Origin: Saprospiraceae bacterium
GTDB taxonomy: Bacteria; Bacteroidota; Bacteroidia; Chitinophagales; Saprospiraceae
Length of the DNA stretch: 64,000 nt
Reading direction: 5' to 3'
NCBI GenBank assembly: GCA_016714025.1
Contig: JADJOB010000002.1
Span: forward strand, 479,501-543,500
Below are positions 35,894 through 45,670 of the stretch, in pieces; the stretch's first letter is position 1; each line of letters starts with the position of its first letter. Below the pieces are notes generated by a model. It made no database searches. It was not told the DNA's origin and worked only from the letters and a program-made list of their open reading frames with translations. Position numbers and translations under genes: made by a program.

Positions 35894-38800
35894 TTATCTT
35901 AATAATTGTAAATCACCTTTTATTTTTATATCAGGACCTTTCTCAAAACCCACAATGGCATAATACACATAAACTCCCGGTAAACAATACTGGTCATTAA
36001 ACCGTCCATTCCATCCACCTCCCAAACCATTTGCCAGAAACTCTTTGTTTGAATAAACCCGATTGCCCCATCGATCAAAAATTTCCAAGAGTTTTATAGT
36101 GCTTGCTGTTCCAAATACTGTAAAAACATCGTTGATATTATCGCCATTTGGAGAAAACACATTGGGTACATACACCTTGTTATCAATAATCCGGATACTA
36201 ATAGAATCTATTGCTGTACAACCATCCGCATTGCTTATTAAACAATAAATCGTCATGTTTTGCTGTGGCTGCAATCCAGGATTTGTACAATTTGAACAGG
36301 ATAGATTTTGACCGGAAATCCAATCAATTAATTGATAATTTCCACTTATTAAAGCATTTAATGTTACAGATTCCCCTTTGAAAATTTCCAGGTCGGGACC
36401 TAATTCAAGAATTGGGACTTCAGGTGCTTTCCAGACTATCAAAGTATCGGTTTGACAACCTAAGCTATCGATGATGCTGAATAAATGACTTCCAGCTGTA
36501 ATTTGTTGAAATGAATTGGTATAAGAAAAACTACCCCCATCTAATGCATAGCGCAAGGGTAATTTGGAACTCAGAATTTTTTCGAATGTCAAGGTACCGG
36601 TTTGTGGATTTGGGCTACAGGGGATATTGGTACGTATCAGTTCGCTGATCACCGGAGATGCATGAATGGTTAGTTGAATGGTGTCTTTATACTTGCATCC
36701 AAAATCATTGGCCTCAAGTATATAATGGTGTGCTCCCAATGTTAAATCTTGTGTATTTACACGATCATTCATAATAAATTCACCCGTCCACTGACCATTA
36801 ACTACTGGATCTTTCACCCAGTTTTTTAGATCAAATAAAACAGGATTTGAAAAACAAATTTCAATACTGGTATCTATTGCAATATTTTTCGGCGGACAAT
36901 CAGGTGATTTACACCAGGCGATATCTGAACTTATTTCACTACAAGGTCCTGAATCTTCCAGTGTGAGTTGTATGCTTGCACTGTCATTAAAAAATCGTTT
37001 ACGTATTAGATAAACAGTATCATTGATAAACATTCCCGAGTTTCCATTTAAAACATTGATTCTGTATTTTTTTACCCGTGTTTCTTTATTCCATTTAAAA
37101 GTAATGGTGGTATCTGTTGATTCGCAATCGATCATGGGTTTGGGAAGATGTTCTAGAATTTCAATCGATCTAAATGATTCACTTAAACACTTACTAAAAC
37201 TCAATGCTAATTTTAACTGCTTTGTTCCAGGAGTATGCCATGAAATTGCTAGTTCCTTATCCGGTACAATAAATTTGAACAAGCCACCATCCAATGCCCA
37301 ATTAAAACGTGCTGAATCGGCATTACTACCTGTGAATCGAATTAAAATACTAGAATCCTGGCATGCCACGGAATCCATTAGAAAATCAGCAAAAGGATTT
37401 TTTCGTACAACAATCAATTGGCTGTCAAAATATTTGCATCCATTAATATCCAATGTTGAAAAAACGCGATGATATCCGGCACCTGAAATGATTGGGTCAA
37501 AAATGCCTGCGACTGAATCAATAATTCCCGGACCTCTCCAGGTATAAGTTCCAATTTGCCCGTTTGGATTTGTTTGCGTCGTAAGTTGAATGGATTTACT
37601 CAAGTTACTCAAACAAATTGTATCAACAGGATCAATCAATAATTGTATGGGCGGACAAGTTTTGGATTGACATTCTATTTCTGAAAAAACTTCCTTGCAA
37701 TAGGGATTGCTGGCATGAATTCGGATTTTAATAGTTTCACCCCGATTTAAGTTTGGAAAAAATACACTGGTATCTGTAACTTGTATATAAAAGCCTCCTT
37801 GCAGTACTTCAAGCATGTATGTTTCATTGGTGTATTGATTCCAGCTAAACAAAATACTACTATCCGTTGAAAAACAATCTGGAATAGGTATGTTTGGAGG
37901 AGCATGAACAAAAACCGAATTGCAGCTACTGTCTATGCAACCCAATCGGTCTGCAGTCAGACAAAGGGTATGCTTGCCTGTGTCAATCCACTGGGTTAAA
38001 TAGGATGAGTTGCCTGGATTTAATAAAATATTCGTTTGATCTATTTGCAGTTTATAAGTAGTGCTAGTATCAAATTGAATCCATGAAATTTGTCCGGTAT
38101 CCCCTAAACAATAATCATTTAAATCAGTAGTGAAACCAGCAGATGGATATGGTTTGGCAAACAATTTTACTGAAGTAATTTCCGGACAACGAGCCACATC
38201 AGGTAAAATGTATAGAATGGTATCCTGGTTTAATTGAACTAGCTTGTTTTGAATCAAACAATTTGAATCAGCTTCAGGACAATTATAAAACTGTGGTCCA
38301 CCAATAAATTGACCCTGCTTTTTAAAATTTAAATTCAACAGATTAACCACGCTACCGGCACAAAATGAACTGTCTGTGAATGTAAAATTTTCCTTGTCAT
38401 TTATTTTTATTGGTATCGGAAGCAAATCTTCACAAGTACCATTAAATGCCTTTAGATAAATAGTGGTATCACGATTTAATAGTATAAAAGTTGAATCAAT
38501 CCTTTGGGCTGCACTTGCGGATTGATTCCAAAAATAACTATAGGAAGCATTGGTATTATTCAGATCTGCAAATCGGATCGTATTTAAAAAAATGGTATCA
38601 CCAATGCAATAAGACAAGGAATCCTGTAAAATTAAATCCGGATTGTTTTTTGATCCTTTTACCAAGATGGACTGAATGGAAATGCATGAATGAATGGAAT
38701 CGACTTCATTAATTAAAACAAGTCTGTAGATTCCAGCCTGACTGACTATAATTTGGTTTCCGGTACCTAAGGTGTCGTTGTTACCATTCAGCCAATATCG

Positions 38801-39991
38801 TTTGATTGGAGTGTTTTTGGGCATTAAAGAAGAATCTGCAAATAAAGTTACCAGGGTATCTAAACAACTAATATCATTGGATTTGTTGGGAATGGATTTA
38901 AGTTTGTTGTATTGCAGATTAAAATATAATATACTATCGCAGAAGGGTGATCTTTTAGACTTGAGAACTTGTTTATATACTCCGGTACTATCATAACGAG
39001 TGGATCCGATTTTAAAGCTATCCGGATAACAAACAAAGGTGTCAATAAATGTTTCTATCTGGTCAAATTCTTCTACAATTACAGTAATATTACTATCACA
39101 ACCAAATCGATTTTTATTAAAATAATTCCAGGTTCCTGCGGTTAAAAAAAGATTTTTAAATTTATAAGTTTCCCCAAAACAAATATAAAATGGACCAAAT
39201 TCCTGCAAAGGCGTTTCATCTCCGACTTCAACATCCAGACATACTTCATTTCCTGTATTGCAAATATTCGAACCCATTACACAGATTTTTCCATTTCCAG
39301 GTTGATCCCAGGTAACTTGGGCTTGATTGTCTTTGGAAAAATTAAGTGTTCCATTTTCAACACGCCATTCATAAGAACAAGCTCCGTTGATGCTTGCAAT
39401 TTGATAATCTATTGTTTCTCCTTTGCAGACTAATTTCTTACCACTGATTTTAGCGGAAGTATTTGGAACAGGAGCTACGGTGCTTCCTGCTGTAACGACA
39501 AAGTCCACATTGCATTCATTGGGTCCATTGCCATCAAAAACAAGATAATAAACGCAACCAATCTTAAGGGGTTCTGTAGTTGAAAAAGACCAGGTTTGGT
39601 TGGCATACATATTGGTGTTGCAATTGCTCACCAGTTTAAATGTCTGGCAATCATCCGATGCATAAATTCCCATTTCTACCCCATTTGCTTGCATGCAAGA
39701 CGATACCGCTACATTGATACTTAAACTGGCTGAACCCGCCACAAATGCGAGCCATTGCATGCTGTGCTGAACCATAGTACAAAAACCGGGAGGCATTTGT
39801 CCTGGAGTGATATTAAGTGTTCGAGTTGAAACTCCATTTAAATCACAGACCACACAAGCATCCATGCAAAAACTGGATAATGACACCGGATTGCTACCAC
39901 ATTTGGAATGTGTTTGACTATAAACAAGCTTATAACTTATTAATATAAAGAAAAAGACTAATGTGAATTGTAAAATGCGTGATGGTCGCAT
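35894..39991 (-). CDS. Giant surface protein with gliding-motility C-terminal domain
   Basis: 1365 aa. Signal peptide (LQFTLVFFFILISYKLVYSQ). The N-terminal part has several Cys and a KISGKKLVCKGETIDYQI unit typical of PKD/Ig-like domains. Many repeated beta domains of ~90 residues follow (CYPDSFKIG, CIGDTIFL, CAGSVVNL, CLGDTGQI patterns). The end is the gliding-motility-associated, type B T9SS domain: VPNVFSPNGDNINDVF, FDRWGNRVY, GWNGRFN and a final KIKGDLQLLR. Family knowledge says such proteins are exported by T9SS and sit on the cell surface as adhesin-like proteins. Ligand unknown. Convergent with ftcD. Confidence 0.9.
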   Translation of the reverse strand: MRPSRILQFTLVFFFILISYKLVYSQTHSKCGSNPVSLSSFCMDACVVCDLNGVSTRTLNITPGQMPPGFCTMVQHSMQWLAFVAGSASLSINVAVSSCMQANGVEMGIYASDDCQTFKLVSNCNTNMYANQTWSFSTTEPLKIGCVYYLVFDGNGPNECNVDFVVTAGSTVAPVPNTSAKISGKKLVCKGETIDYQIASINGACSYEWRVENGTLNFSKDNQAQVTWDQPGNGKICVMGSNICNTGNEVCLDVEVGDETPLQEFGPFYICFGETYKFKNLFLTAGTWNYFNKNRFGCDSNITVIVEEFDQIETFIDTFVCYPDSFKIGSTRYDSTGVYKQVLKSKRSPFCDSILYFNLQYNKLKSIPNKSNDISCLDTLVTLFADSSLMPKNTPIKRYWLNGNNDTLGTGNQIIVSQAGIYRLVLINEVDSIHSCISIQSILVKGSKNNPDLILQDSLSYCIGDTIFLNTIRFADLNNTNASYSYFWNQSASAAQRIDSTFILLNRDTTIYLKAFNGTCEDLLPIPIKINDKENFTFTDSSFCAGSVVNLLNLNFKKQGQFIGGPQFYNCPEADSNCLIQNKLVQLNQDTILYILPDVARCPEITSVKLFAKPYPSAGFTTDLNDYCLGDTGQISWIQFDTSTTYKLQIDQTNILLNPGNSSYLTQWIDTGKHTLCLTADRLGCIDSSCNSVFVHAPPNIPIPDCFSTDSSILFSWNQYTNETYMLEVLQGGFYIQVTDTSVFFPNLNRGETIKIRIHASNPYCKEVFSEIECQSKTCPPIQLLIDPVDTICLSNLSKSIQLTTQTNPNGQIGTYTWRGPGIIDSVAGIFDPIISGAGYHRVFSTLDINGCKYFDSQLIVVRKNPFADFLMDSVACQDSSILIRFTGSNADSARFNWALDGGLFKFIVPDKELAISWHTPGTKQLKLALSFSKCLSESFRSIEILEHLPKPMIDCESTDTTITFKWNKETRVKKYRINVLNGNSGMFINDTVYLIRKRFFNDSASIQLTLEDSGPCSEISSDIAWCKSPDCPPKNIAIDTSIEICFSNPVLFDLKNWVKDPVVNGQWTGEFIMNDRVNTQDLTLGAHHYILEANDFGCKYKDTIQLTIHASPVISELIRTNIPCSPNPQTGTLTFEKILSSKLPLRYALDGGSFSYTNSFQQITAGSHLFSIIDSLGCQTDTLIVWKAPEVPILELGPDLEIFKGESVTLNALISGNYQLIDWISGQNLSCSNCTNPGLQPQQNMTIYCLISNADGCTAIDSISIRIIDNKVYVPNVFSPNGDNINDVFTVFGTASTIKLLEIFDRWGNRVYSNKEFLANGLGGGWNGRFNDQYCLPGVYVYYAIVGFEKGPDIKIKGDLQLLR

Positions 39992-40079
39992 TTGACAAAT
40001 ATAGCCTTTCTTACAAAGAACTTAAAATGATTTTAATTAGCCTGGTGATGCTCAAATGAGAATCACATGATGATTTTTT

Positions 40080-41060
40080 TTAAATTGTACCAGCCTCTTC
40101 TCGATAAATCAAGCGTATTAATAGTTTGCCGACCATTTGCAGTGTATAGGGATCAATGACATTCATATTGTCTTTTAATGTATGGTGATAAAATGGAAAT
40201 TTCTTCCCATCAGGGCGATTGATAATGTCAATCATTTTGATTTTTGCTATTTCATTGACATAATAATGGTCATCCATTACCCCACCTCCGGAGGTTTTTG
40301 GAAACGAGCCCCCATAACCTTCTGACTCTGCAAGATTCCAAACTTTTTCTACAATATCTTTTGCATAATAAACAGAATAATCTTCAACATAAAACCCAGG
40401 ATTTGCTGCGCCAACCATATCAAGCAATACTCCATATTGAGCACGATATCCGGAAACATGTGGATTTCTTGACCAGTGTTGTGAACCCAATCCCCAGGAT
40501 TCATTGTTTGCCTCCTGTCCATAGTCTTCCAAATCAAAAAGTACAAAATCAATACCTAAACCTTTTATTGGTTGGGATTGAATTACACGGGCAAGTTCTA
40601 ATAAAACGCCAACCCCACTTGGACCATCATCTGCGCTGTCAAAAGATTTCTTACGATTGGCAGGATCCGGATCTGCATCTGCCCAGGGTCTTGTATCCCA
40701 ATGTGCTGCGAAGACCAATCGCCTTTTAATTCCTGGATTGATCTGAGCGATAATATTTCGCCCATTTAATAGCGTACCATCAAATGCCTTGACCTGAAAT
40801 TTTTGATCTATAACTTCTGTCCCAAACGACTTAAATTTTTCAACAAACCAATCGGCGCATTTCTGATGTGCGGGTGTATTTGGAATTCGAGGACCAAACA
40901 TCACTTGTTGCTTTACATATTGGAATGCACTGTCTTTATTGAATGACGGAAATTTTATTTCAACAGGTGCATCTGCTACTGTTTTTGATTTATTGTCAGA
41001 TTTACAAGCATGTAATGCGAGCAATACCAAAACTACAAGATTCAACCTAAAATTCCTCAT
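40080..41060 (-). CDS. M28 peptidase / glutaminyl cyclase-like lipoprotein
   Basis: 326 aa. A lipobox (LALHAC, Cys19) marks it as a lipoprotein. The zinc-dependent M28 fold shows H120-x-D (FAAHWDTRPW), bridging D145 (DSADDGPSGVG), E178 (FDLEDYG), a further Asp (LLDMVGA) and His (MDDHYYVNE). The RPWADADPDP and SQHWSRNPH patterns are typical of the glutaminyl-peptide cyclotransferase branch, which forms N-terminal pyroglutamate. Many T9SS-exported proteins begin with Gln after signal cleavage, so a QC role is attractive, but aminopeptidase activity cannot be excluded. Confidence 0.85.
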   Translation of the reverse strand: MRNFRLNLVVLVLLALHACKSDNKSKTVADAPVEIKFPSFNKDSAFQYVKQQVMFGPRIPNTPAHQKCADWFVEKFKSFGTEVIDQKFQVKAFDGTLLNGRNIIAQINPGIKRRLVFAAHWDTRPWADADPDPANRKKSFDSADDGPSGVGVLLELARVIQSQPIKGLGIDFVLFDLEDYGQEANNESWGLGSQHWSRNPHVSGYRAQYGVLLDMVGAANPGFYVEDYSVYYAKDIVEKVWNLAESEGYGGSFPKTSGGGVMDDHYYVNEIAKIKMIDIINRPDGKKFPFYHHTLKDNMNVIDPYTLQMVGKLLIRLIYREEAGTI

Positions 41061-41087
41061 TCCAAATTCTTAATTATTAATTCTTAA

Positions 41088-42572
41088 TTAATTTAAATGC
41101 ATCCATTCTGTTCCATCTTTACCGTCCTTCAGTTGAATGCCTGCCTCTTTGAGCATATCTCTTATTTTATCAGAACTGGACCAGTCTTTATTCTCACGTG
41201 CCGTTTTCCGAAGTTCGATAACCAATTTCATAAGATGTTCAATCGTATTGGAATCATTGGTATCATTTTCGTCTTTCAAACCAAAAATTTCAAAAACGAA
41301 TTGATCCAAATGTTGAATCAGTTCATTCCAACTTTTAACCGAAATTGCATCCGCCGAAATATGCCCATCTTTTACAGAATTGATAATCGTACACAATTCA
41401 AATACAGAAGCCAGTGTTTTCGGAACATTAAAATCATCGTTCATATCCAGATACATCTGGGCTATCAATGAATTAATGGCTTCATCTTTTGATCCGGATT
41501 CTTTTGAAAAATCAGCTTGGAATGTTTTAAGTGTGCGCATACTCTCCATGAGCCGGCGATATGCTTTTTCAGCTGCCTGTAAAGAATCATCTGTGATATC
41601 CAAGGTCGAGCGGTAATGTGCCTGCAAAGTAAAAAACCTCCAAACCATTGGTGAATATGCCTTGGAAGTATGTGAACTATTTCCGGTTATTAATTCAGTT
41701 GGGGAAATTGTATTCCCATCACTTTTGGACATTTTTTTGCTATTCAGCAAGAGCATATTTGTATGAAACCAATAATTTGCAGGTGAAGTTCCACACGCAC
41801 CCATATTTTGTGCAATTTCATTTTCATGATGTGGAAATTTTAAATCATTTCCACCACCGTGGATATCAAATCGCTCTCCCAAATATTTTGTACTCATGGC
41901 CGAACATTCCAAATGCCATCCAGGAAAACCAACACTCCATGGCGAATTCCAACGCATGATATGTTCATCGCTAGCTTTTATCCACAATGCAAAATCCGAA
42001 GGATGATTTTTCTCATCCTGATTTTTTAAATCATCCCGTGATTCTGAAAGTAAATCCTCTACAATTCTTCCAGATAATTTTCCATATGGATTTCCGTCTT
42101 TTATAAATTTCAGCGTATCAAAATAAACAGACCCGTTTTTCTCATAAGCGTAACCCCTTTTCAAAATATCAGCTACCATTTCAATTTGCTCAATGATGTG
42201 CCCGGTTGCTCTGGGTTCAATGGAAGGAGGCAATACATTAAATAAACGCATCATATCATGAAATCCGTTACTATATTTTTGAGCAACTTCCATGGGTTGC
42301 AGTTGCTCCAAACGGGCTCCTTTCATCATTCGATCTTCACCATCATCCAACAAATGGCCTACATCCGTAATATTTCTAATGTATCGTACTTTATAACCTA
42401 AATGCATTAAATAACGATAAATAACATCGAACGAAATAAAAGTTCTGCAATTTCCAAGATGCGCATCGTAATAAACCGTTGGTCCGCAAACATACATTCC
42501 AACACGACCTTCTACAATTGGCTTAAAAAGCTCTTTCTCTCCGGATAAACTATTGAAAACGAATAAATTCAT
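41088..42572 (-). CDS. cysS: Cysteinyl-tRNA synthetase
   Basis: 494 aa from the ATG at 42572; an upstream TTG in frame overlaps the promoter box and is unlikely. Class I synthetase: the zinc-site Cys is in GMYVCGPTVYYD, the HIGH variant is HLGN, WHLECSAMS and HGGGNDLKFPHHENE supply further zinc ligands, and the KMSKS loop is KKMSKSDGN. It charges tRNA-Cys in the cytoplasm. Short AATTCTTAATTATT-like repeats lie between its 3' end and the M28 gene. Confidence 0.95.
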   Translation of the reverse strand: MNLFVFNSLSGEKELFKPIVEGRVGMYVCGPTVYYDAHLGNCRTFISFDVIYRYLMHLGYKVRYIRNITDVGHLLDDGEDRMMKGARLEQLQPMEVAQKYSNGFHDMMRLFNVLPPSIEPRATGHIIEQIEMVADILKRGYAYEKNGSVYFDTLKFIKDGNPYGKLSGRIVEDLLSESRDDLKNQDEKNHPSDFALWIKASDEHIMRWNSPWSVGFPGWHLECSAMSTKYLGERFDIHGGGNDLKFPHHENEIAQNMGACGTSPANYWFHTNMLLLNSKKMSKSDGNTISPTELITGNSSHTSKAYSPMVWRFFTLQAHYRSTLDITDDSLQAAEKAYRRLMESMRTLKTFQADFSKESGSKDEAINSLIAQMYLDMNDDFNVPKTLASVFELCTIINSVKDGHISADAISVKSWNELIQHLDQFVFEIFGLKDENDTNDSNTIEHLMKLVIELRKTARENKDWSSSDKIRDMLKEAGIQLKDGKDGTEWMHLN

Positions 42573-42578
42573 AGCACG

Positions 42579-42586
42579 CAAAGATA
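42579..42586 (-). promoter_or_regulatory. -7 box of the cysS promoter
   Basis: On the minus strand the sequence reads TATCTTTG, a perfect TAnnTTTG box, 7 bases before the cysS ATG. The message would have almost no leader. A -33 TTG was not assigned. Confidence 0.5.
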
Positions 42587-42605
42587 ATATAATTACGAAT
42601 TAATA

Positions 42606-42627
42606 ATTACGAATTACAAATTATGGG
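42606..42627. repeat. Left inverted repeat around the four-helix-bundle gene
   Basis: 22 bases matching the reverse complement of 43119-43140 with two mismatches. Outside it lie further ATTACGAATTA units. Confidence 0.75.
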
Positions 42628-42703
42628 AGTGTTGCTTACTTCCCGCGTACTCGTCGGACGATGCAAGAAATTCAATATTGAAATTCTATCGTTTGTTAAA
42701 ATA

Positions 42704-43063
42704 TTATATTCCATTTGCTTTCAAAGTTAATTGAATTTTACCTATGATTCTGCAGCATTCTTCCGTGATTTTACAAATACTTTCAAATTCATCTTTTGTT
42801 AACAAATCCGTTGCGTAGAGTAATTTAACCCAGTACATAGTTTCTCTAGCTTCTTTATACGAAATAGAAAGTTTAGCAAAAAAATCTTTTCTTGATTGTC
42901 CTCCAATTGCTTCTTCTATATTTGCTCCAATTGAAGTAGCAGATTTTAATAATTGATTGGATAAAACAAATTCCTTCTTCTCTTCTTGAATTTTACGAAC
43001 AATTTTTACAGTATGGATTGCCAAAATAAATGATTTTTCCCGAATAATATTTCCACTTTTCAT
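42704..43063 (-). CDS. Four-helix-bundle protein (23S rRNA IVP family)
   Basis: 119 aa, the standard length for this family. The core signature is visible: EFVLSNQLLKSATSIGANIEEA, split here as LLKSATSIGANIEEA, then DFFAKLSISYKEARET and YWVKLL. The family was first found encoded in 23S rRNA intervening sequences and is related to the Avd protein of diversity-generating retroelements; its function is unknown. Here it is a stand-alone gene, not in rRNA, and no reverse transcriptase is near. It is enclosed by 22-bp imperfect inverted repeats. Confidence 0.85.
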   Translation of the reverse strand: MKSGNIIREKSFILAIHTVKIVRKIQEEKKEFVLSNQLLKSATSIGANIEEAIGGQSRKDFFAKLSISYKEARETMYWVKLLYATDLLTKDEFESICKITEECCRIIGKIQLTLKANGI

Positions 43064-43118
43064 TAGTATTATTTAATTTTAAATACCTCTCGCAAGAAAA
43101 CGGATTGTTTGCCACGTG

Positions 43119-43140
43119 CCCATAATTCGTAATCCGTAAT
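43119..43140. repeat. Right inverted repeat around the four-helix-bundle gene
   Basis: Reverse-complement partner of 42606-42627 (20 of 22 bases). It runs on into more AATTCGTAATT and AATTTTTAATT units up to about 43170. Confidence 0.75.
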
Positions 43141-43173
43141 TCGTAATTTTTAATTTTTAATTCTTAATTGACC

Positions 43174-44730
43174 TCATCCCGCCCATCCTTCACGATCCAG
43201 GCTTCTGAAATGAATGGCTTCAGCGAGATGTTCAATTTTAATTTCGTCGCTGTCTGATAAATCTGCTATGGTTCGTGACACTTTTAAAATGCGATCATAA
43301 GCACGTGCAGATAATTGCAGTTTAGTCATTGCTGTTTTTAATAAACTCATACCGGCCGAATTAATAACACAGATTTCCCGAGCCATGCTGGAAGGAATTT
43401 GAGCATTGCAATAAATATTTTGATTTTCATGATATCGTTTTTCTTGCCGAATTCTTGCTGCCATGACGCGATCTCTGATGCTGGAAGAATTTTCGGATCC
43501 GCGTTTGTACTCCATTAATTCTTCAGAAGATACCGGCGTTACTTCAACATGCAAATCGATTCGATCGAGCAAGGGACCACTGATGCGACTTAAATATTTT
43601 TTAACTGCGCCCGGTGCACAAACACATTCTTTTTCAGGATGGTTAAAATAACCACAGGGACATGGGTTCATACTGGCAATCAACATAAAACTAGATGGAT
43701 ACTCTATTGAAATTTTTGCTCTTGAAATAGTCACTTTTCGTTCCTCAAGAGGCTGGCGTAAGACTTCTAAAACTGCACGTTTAAATTCAGGGAGTTCGTC
43801 TAAAAATAATACGCCATTATGCGCTAATGAAATTTCCCCGGGCATCGGATTGGAACCGCCACCAACCAATGCAATGTCACTAATGGTATGATGTGGCGAA
43901 CGAAACGGTCGACTGGTCACCAATCCCGAATCAGCTGCTAAAATTCCTGCAACTGAATGAATCTTGGTGGTTTCCAGGGCCTCATTGATTCCCAATGGTG
44001 GAAGGATCGTTGGCAATCGTTGTGCCAGCATGGTTTTCCCGGCTCCGGGTGGACCGATCAATATTACATTGTGACCACCTGCAGCAGCAATTTCCAAAGC
44101 CCGCTTGATATTTTCCTGCCCTTTAACATCGGCAAAATCATGCGCATAATTTGCCTGCTGTTGCTGGAATTCTCGCGTTGAATCTGCCTGAAGGGGTTCA
44201 ATTTCCAAACGCTTATCCATAAATGCTGCAGCCTCAAAAAGATTTTCGACTGGAATGATTTCCAATCCATCAACGATTGCTGCTTCACGGGCATTAATTT
44301 TGGGAACGATGATCCCTTTGTAATTTTCTTTTCGCGCAAGCAAGGCGATAGGCAAGACTCCTTTAAAAGGCCGTAAACTTCCATCCAGACTCAATTCACC
44401 CATAATTAAATAATCCTGAAATCGATCCTCTGAAATTTGTCGAGTGGCTGCTAAAATACCCAAGGCAATGGGGAGATCATAATACGATCCTTCCTTTCGA
44501 ATATCGGCGGGAGCAAAATTGATTACCAGTTTTACACGTGGAAACTGATAGCCTATATTTTTAATTGCCGATTGAATCCGTTGGTATCCTTCCTTAATGG
44601 CATTATCCGGAAGCCCAACCATCCAATAACTAATTTTACCGGAAATAACATTTCCTCCGGCATTTACTTCCACAACAATGGTAGAAGCATCCACGCCATG
44701 CCCGGCCGCGGAAAACAATTTGACTAACAT
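43174..44730 (-). CDS. comM: YifB/ComM-family Mg-chelatase-like AAA+ ATPase
   Basis: 518 aa, full length. An N-terminal ChlI/Lon-like domain (1-~170) precedes the AAA+ core with Walker A GPPGAGKT (226-233) and Walker B VLFLDELPEF. A Cys cluster (NPCPCGYFNHPEKECVC) and the C-terminal helical domain (SARAYDRILKVSRTIADL) complete the family pattern. In naturally competent bacteria ComM is a helicase that aids branch migration during transformation; in non-competent ones its role is unclear. The gene name follows the family, not a proven role here. Confidence 0.92.
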   Translation of the reverse strand: MLVKLFSAAGHGVDASTIVVEVNAGGNVISGKISYWMVGLPDNAIKEGYQRIQSAIKNIGYQFPRVKLVINFAPADIRKEGSYYDLPIALGILAATRQISEDRFQDYLIMGELSLDGSLRPFKGVLPIALLARKENYKGIIVPKINAREAAIVDGLEIIPVENLFEAAAFMDKRLEIEPLQADSTREFQQQQANYAHDFADVKGQENIKRALEIAAAGGHNVILIGPPGAGKTMLAQRLPTILPPLGINEALETTKIHSVAGILAADSGLVTSRPFRSPHHTISDIALVGGGSNPMPGEISLAHNGVLFLDELPEFKRAVLEVLRQPLEERKVTISRAKISIEYPSSFMLIASMNPCPCGYFNHPEKECVCAPGAVKKYLSRISGPLLDRIDLHVEVTPVSSEELMEYKRGSENSSSIRDRVMAARIRQEKRYHENQNIYCNAQIPSSMAREICVINSAGMSLLKTAMTKLQLSARAYDRILKVSRTIADLSDSDEIKIEHLAEAIHFRSLDREGWAG

Positions 44731-45017
44731 AGTACAATAATTTTAGGTGTTCCATAAAAAATAAATATTTCAAGTATAAACTTGATCGGAATCTCCTAAA
44801 ACCACTTAGACTAAGCTTGCATTCATTTTAAGTCTCCAGGTACTGCTTCAATAAAAGACAAATAAATGCATAGCGAACTATCAGGAGTTTTTAGAGCTTC
44901 CTTAAATTCATAGTGTTTTCGGCAGCAAGGTAAATAAAAAAATTAAAAAAACTAAGGGTTTAAACACTAAGTTTTTTCGCCAGGAAAGATGTGAATATGT
45001 CAATTTTGAAACATCAT
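44731..45017. other. Intergenic stretch, weak hairpin only
   Basis: No gene seen. An 8-bp A/T-rich inverted repeat (AAAAAACT with AGTTTTTT) lies around 44945-44976 and may help end transcription, but it is weak. Confidence 0.35.
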
Positions 45018-45563
45018 CTATGCGTCAGCTGCTCTTTTTTTTGAAAAACACAATTGATAAAGGTTCAACTCCTTTACATCATTTGCCAATTGAATGGTTC
45101 GAACAAATTCCAGTCCCAATTTTGCTAAAACTTTTTGAGATGGTATATTTTCAGGTGTTGTGATGGCCAATACTTCTTGTAAACTAAAATGATGTTCCGC
45201 AAGTTCCAACATTTTTGAAGCAGCTTCAATGGCATATCCCTGTCTTTCAAATTGAGGCATTAAAGCATATCCAATATCAATCCCATCTAATCCTTCCCGG
45301 TCATACAATCCACAGGATCCAAGTTTGATTCCGTCAGACTTGCGAATCATGATGTAATTACCAAAACCCAATCGCTCAAACTGGGGTCGCATTTTTATTT
45401 CAATATAGGCCTCAGCTTCTTCTATACTGTGTACATTCCGGTCGCCAATATTGTTTATCCATTGAGGGGTATTAAACATTTCTACAATAAATGCGGCATC
45501 TTCTTTCCCTACTGGCTTTAATAGGAGCCGCTCTGTTTCAAATGAATCAAGTTTTTTCATCAT
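45018..45563 (-). CDS. GNAT acetyltransferase, RimJ/RimL type
   Basis: About 181 aa from the ATG at 45563 (a second ATG follows at once); the earlier in-frame start would add a hydrophobic run unlike the family. ETERLLLKPVGKEDAAFI is the usual RimJ/L opening, here split across SFETERLLLKPV. GSCGLYDREGLDGIDIGYAL and the acetyl-CoA loop region QFERQGYAIEAASKML follow, then TTPENIPSQKVLAKLGLEF. Such enzymes acetylate protein N-termini, antibiotics or small amines; the substrate cannot be told. Confidence 0.85.
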   Translation of the reverse strand: MMKKLDSFETERLLLKPVGKEDAAFIVEMFNTPQWINNIGDRNVHSIEEAEAYIEIKMRPQFERLGFGNYIMIRKSDGIKLGSCGLYDREGLDGIDIGYALMPQFERQGYAIEAASKMLELAEHHFSLQEVLAITTPENIPSQKVLAKLGLEFVRTIQLANDVKELNLYQLCFSKKRAADA

Positions 45564-45670
45564 AATGAGTAAAAATAAAAAATTACACCATGCAGCAGCC
45601 ATTTCTTTTCAATAGTAATAAAAAAATAAATCAGCGTTAAGCCAACGATGTTTCTTTGTTATTCAAGAAA

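Noticed and set aside
37023..37472. 149-codon + strand frame opposite the giant surface protein gene
   Set aside because: Lies wholly inside the adhesin-like CDS, has no family features, and the opposite frame is clearly coding.
41097..42000. Several + strand frames opposite cysS
   Set aside because: Shadows of a well-identified housekeeping gene; compositions rich in His/Phe/Ile typical of antisense frames.
42704..43063. Avd protein of a diversity-generating retroelement
   Set aside because: No reverse transcriptase, template repeat or variable repeat was seen near it; the general four-helix-bundle family fits better.
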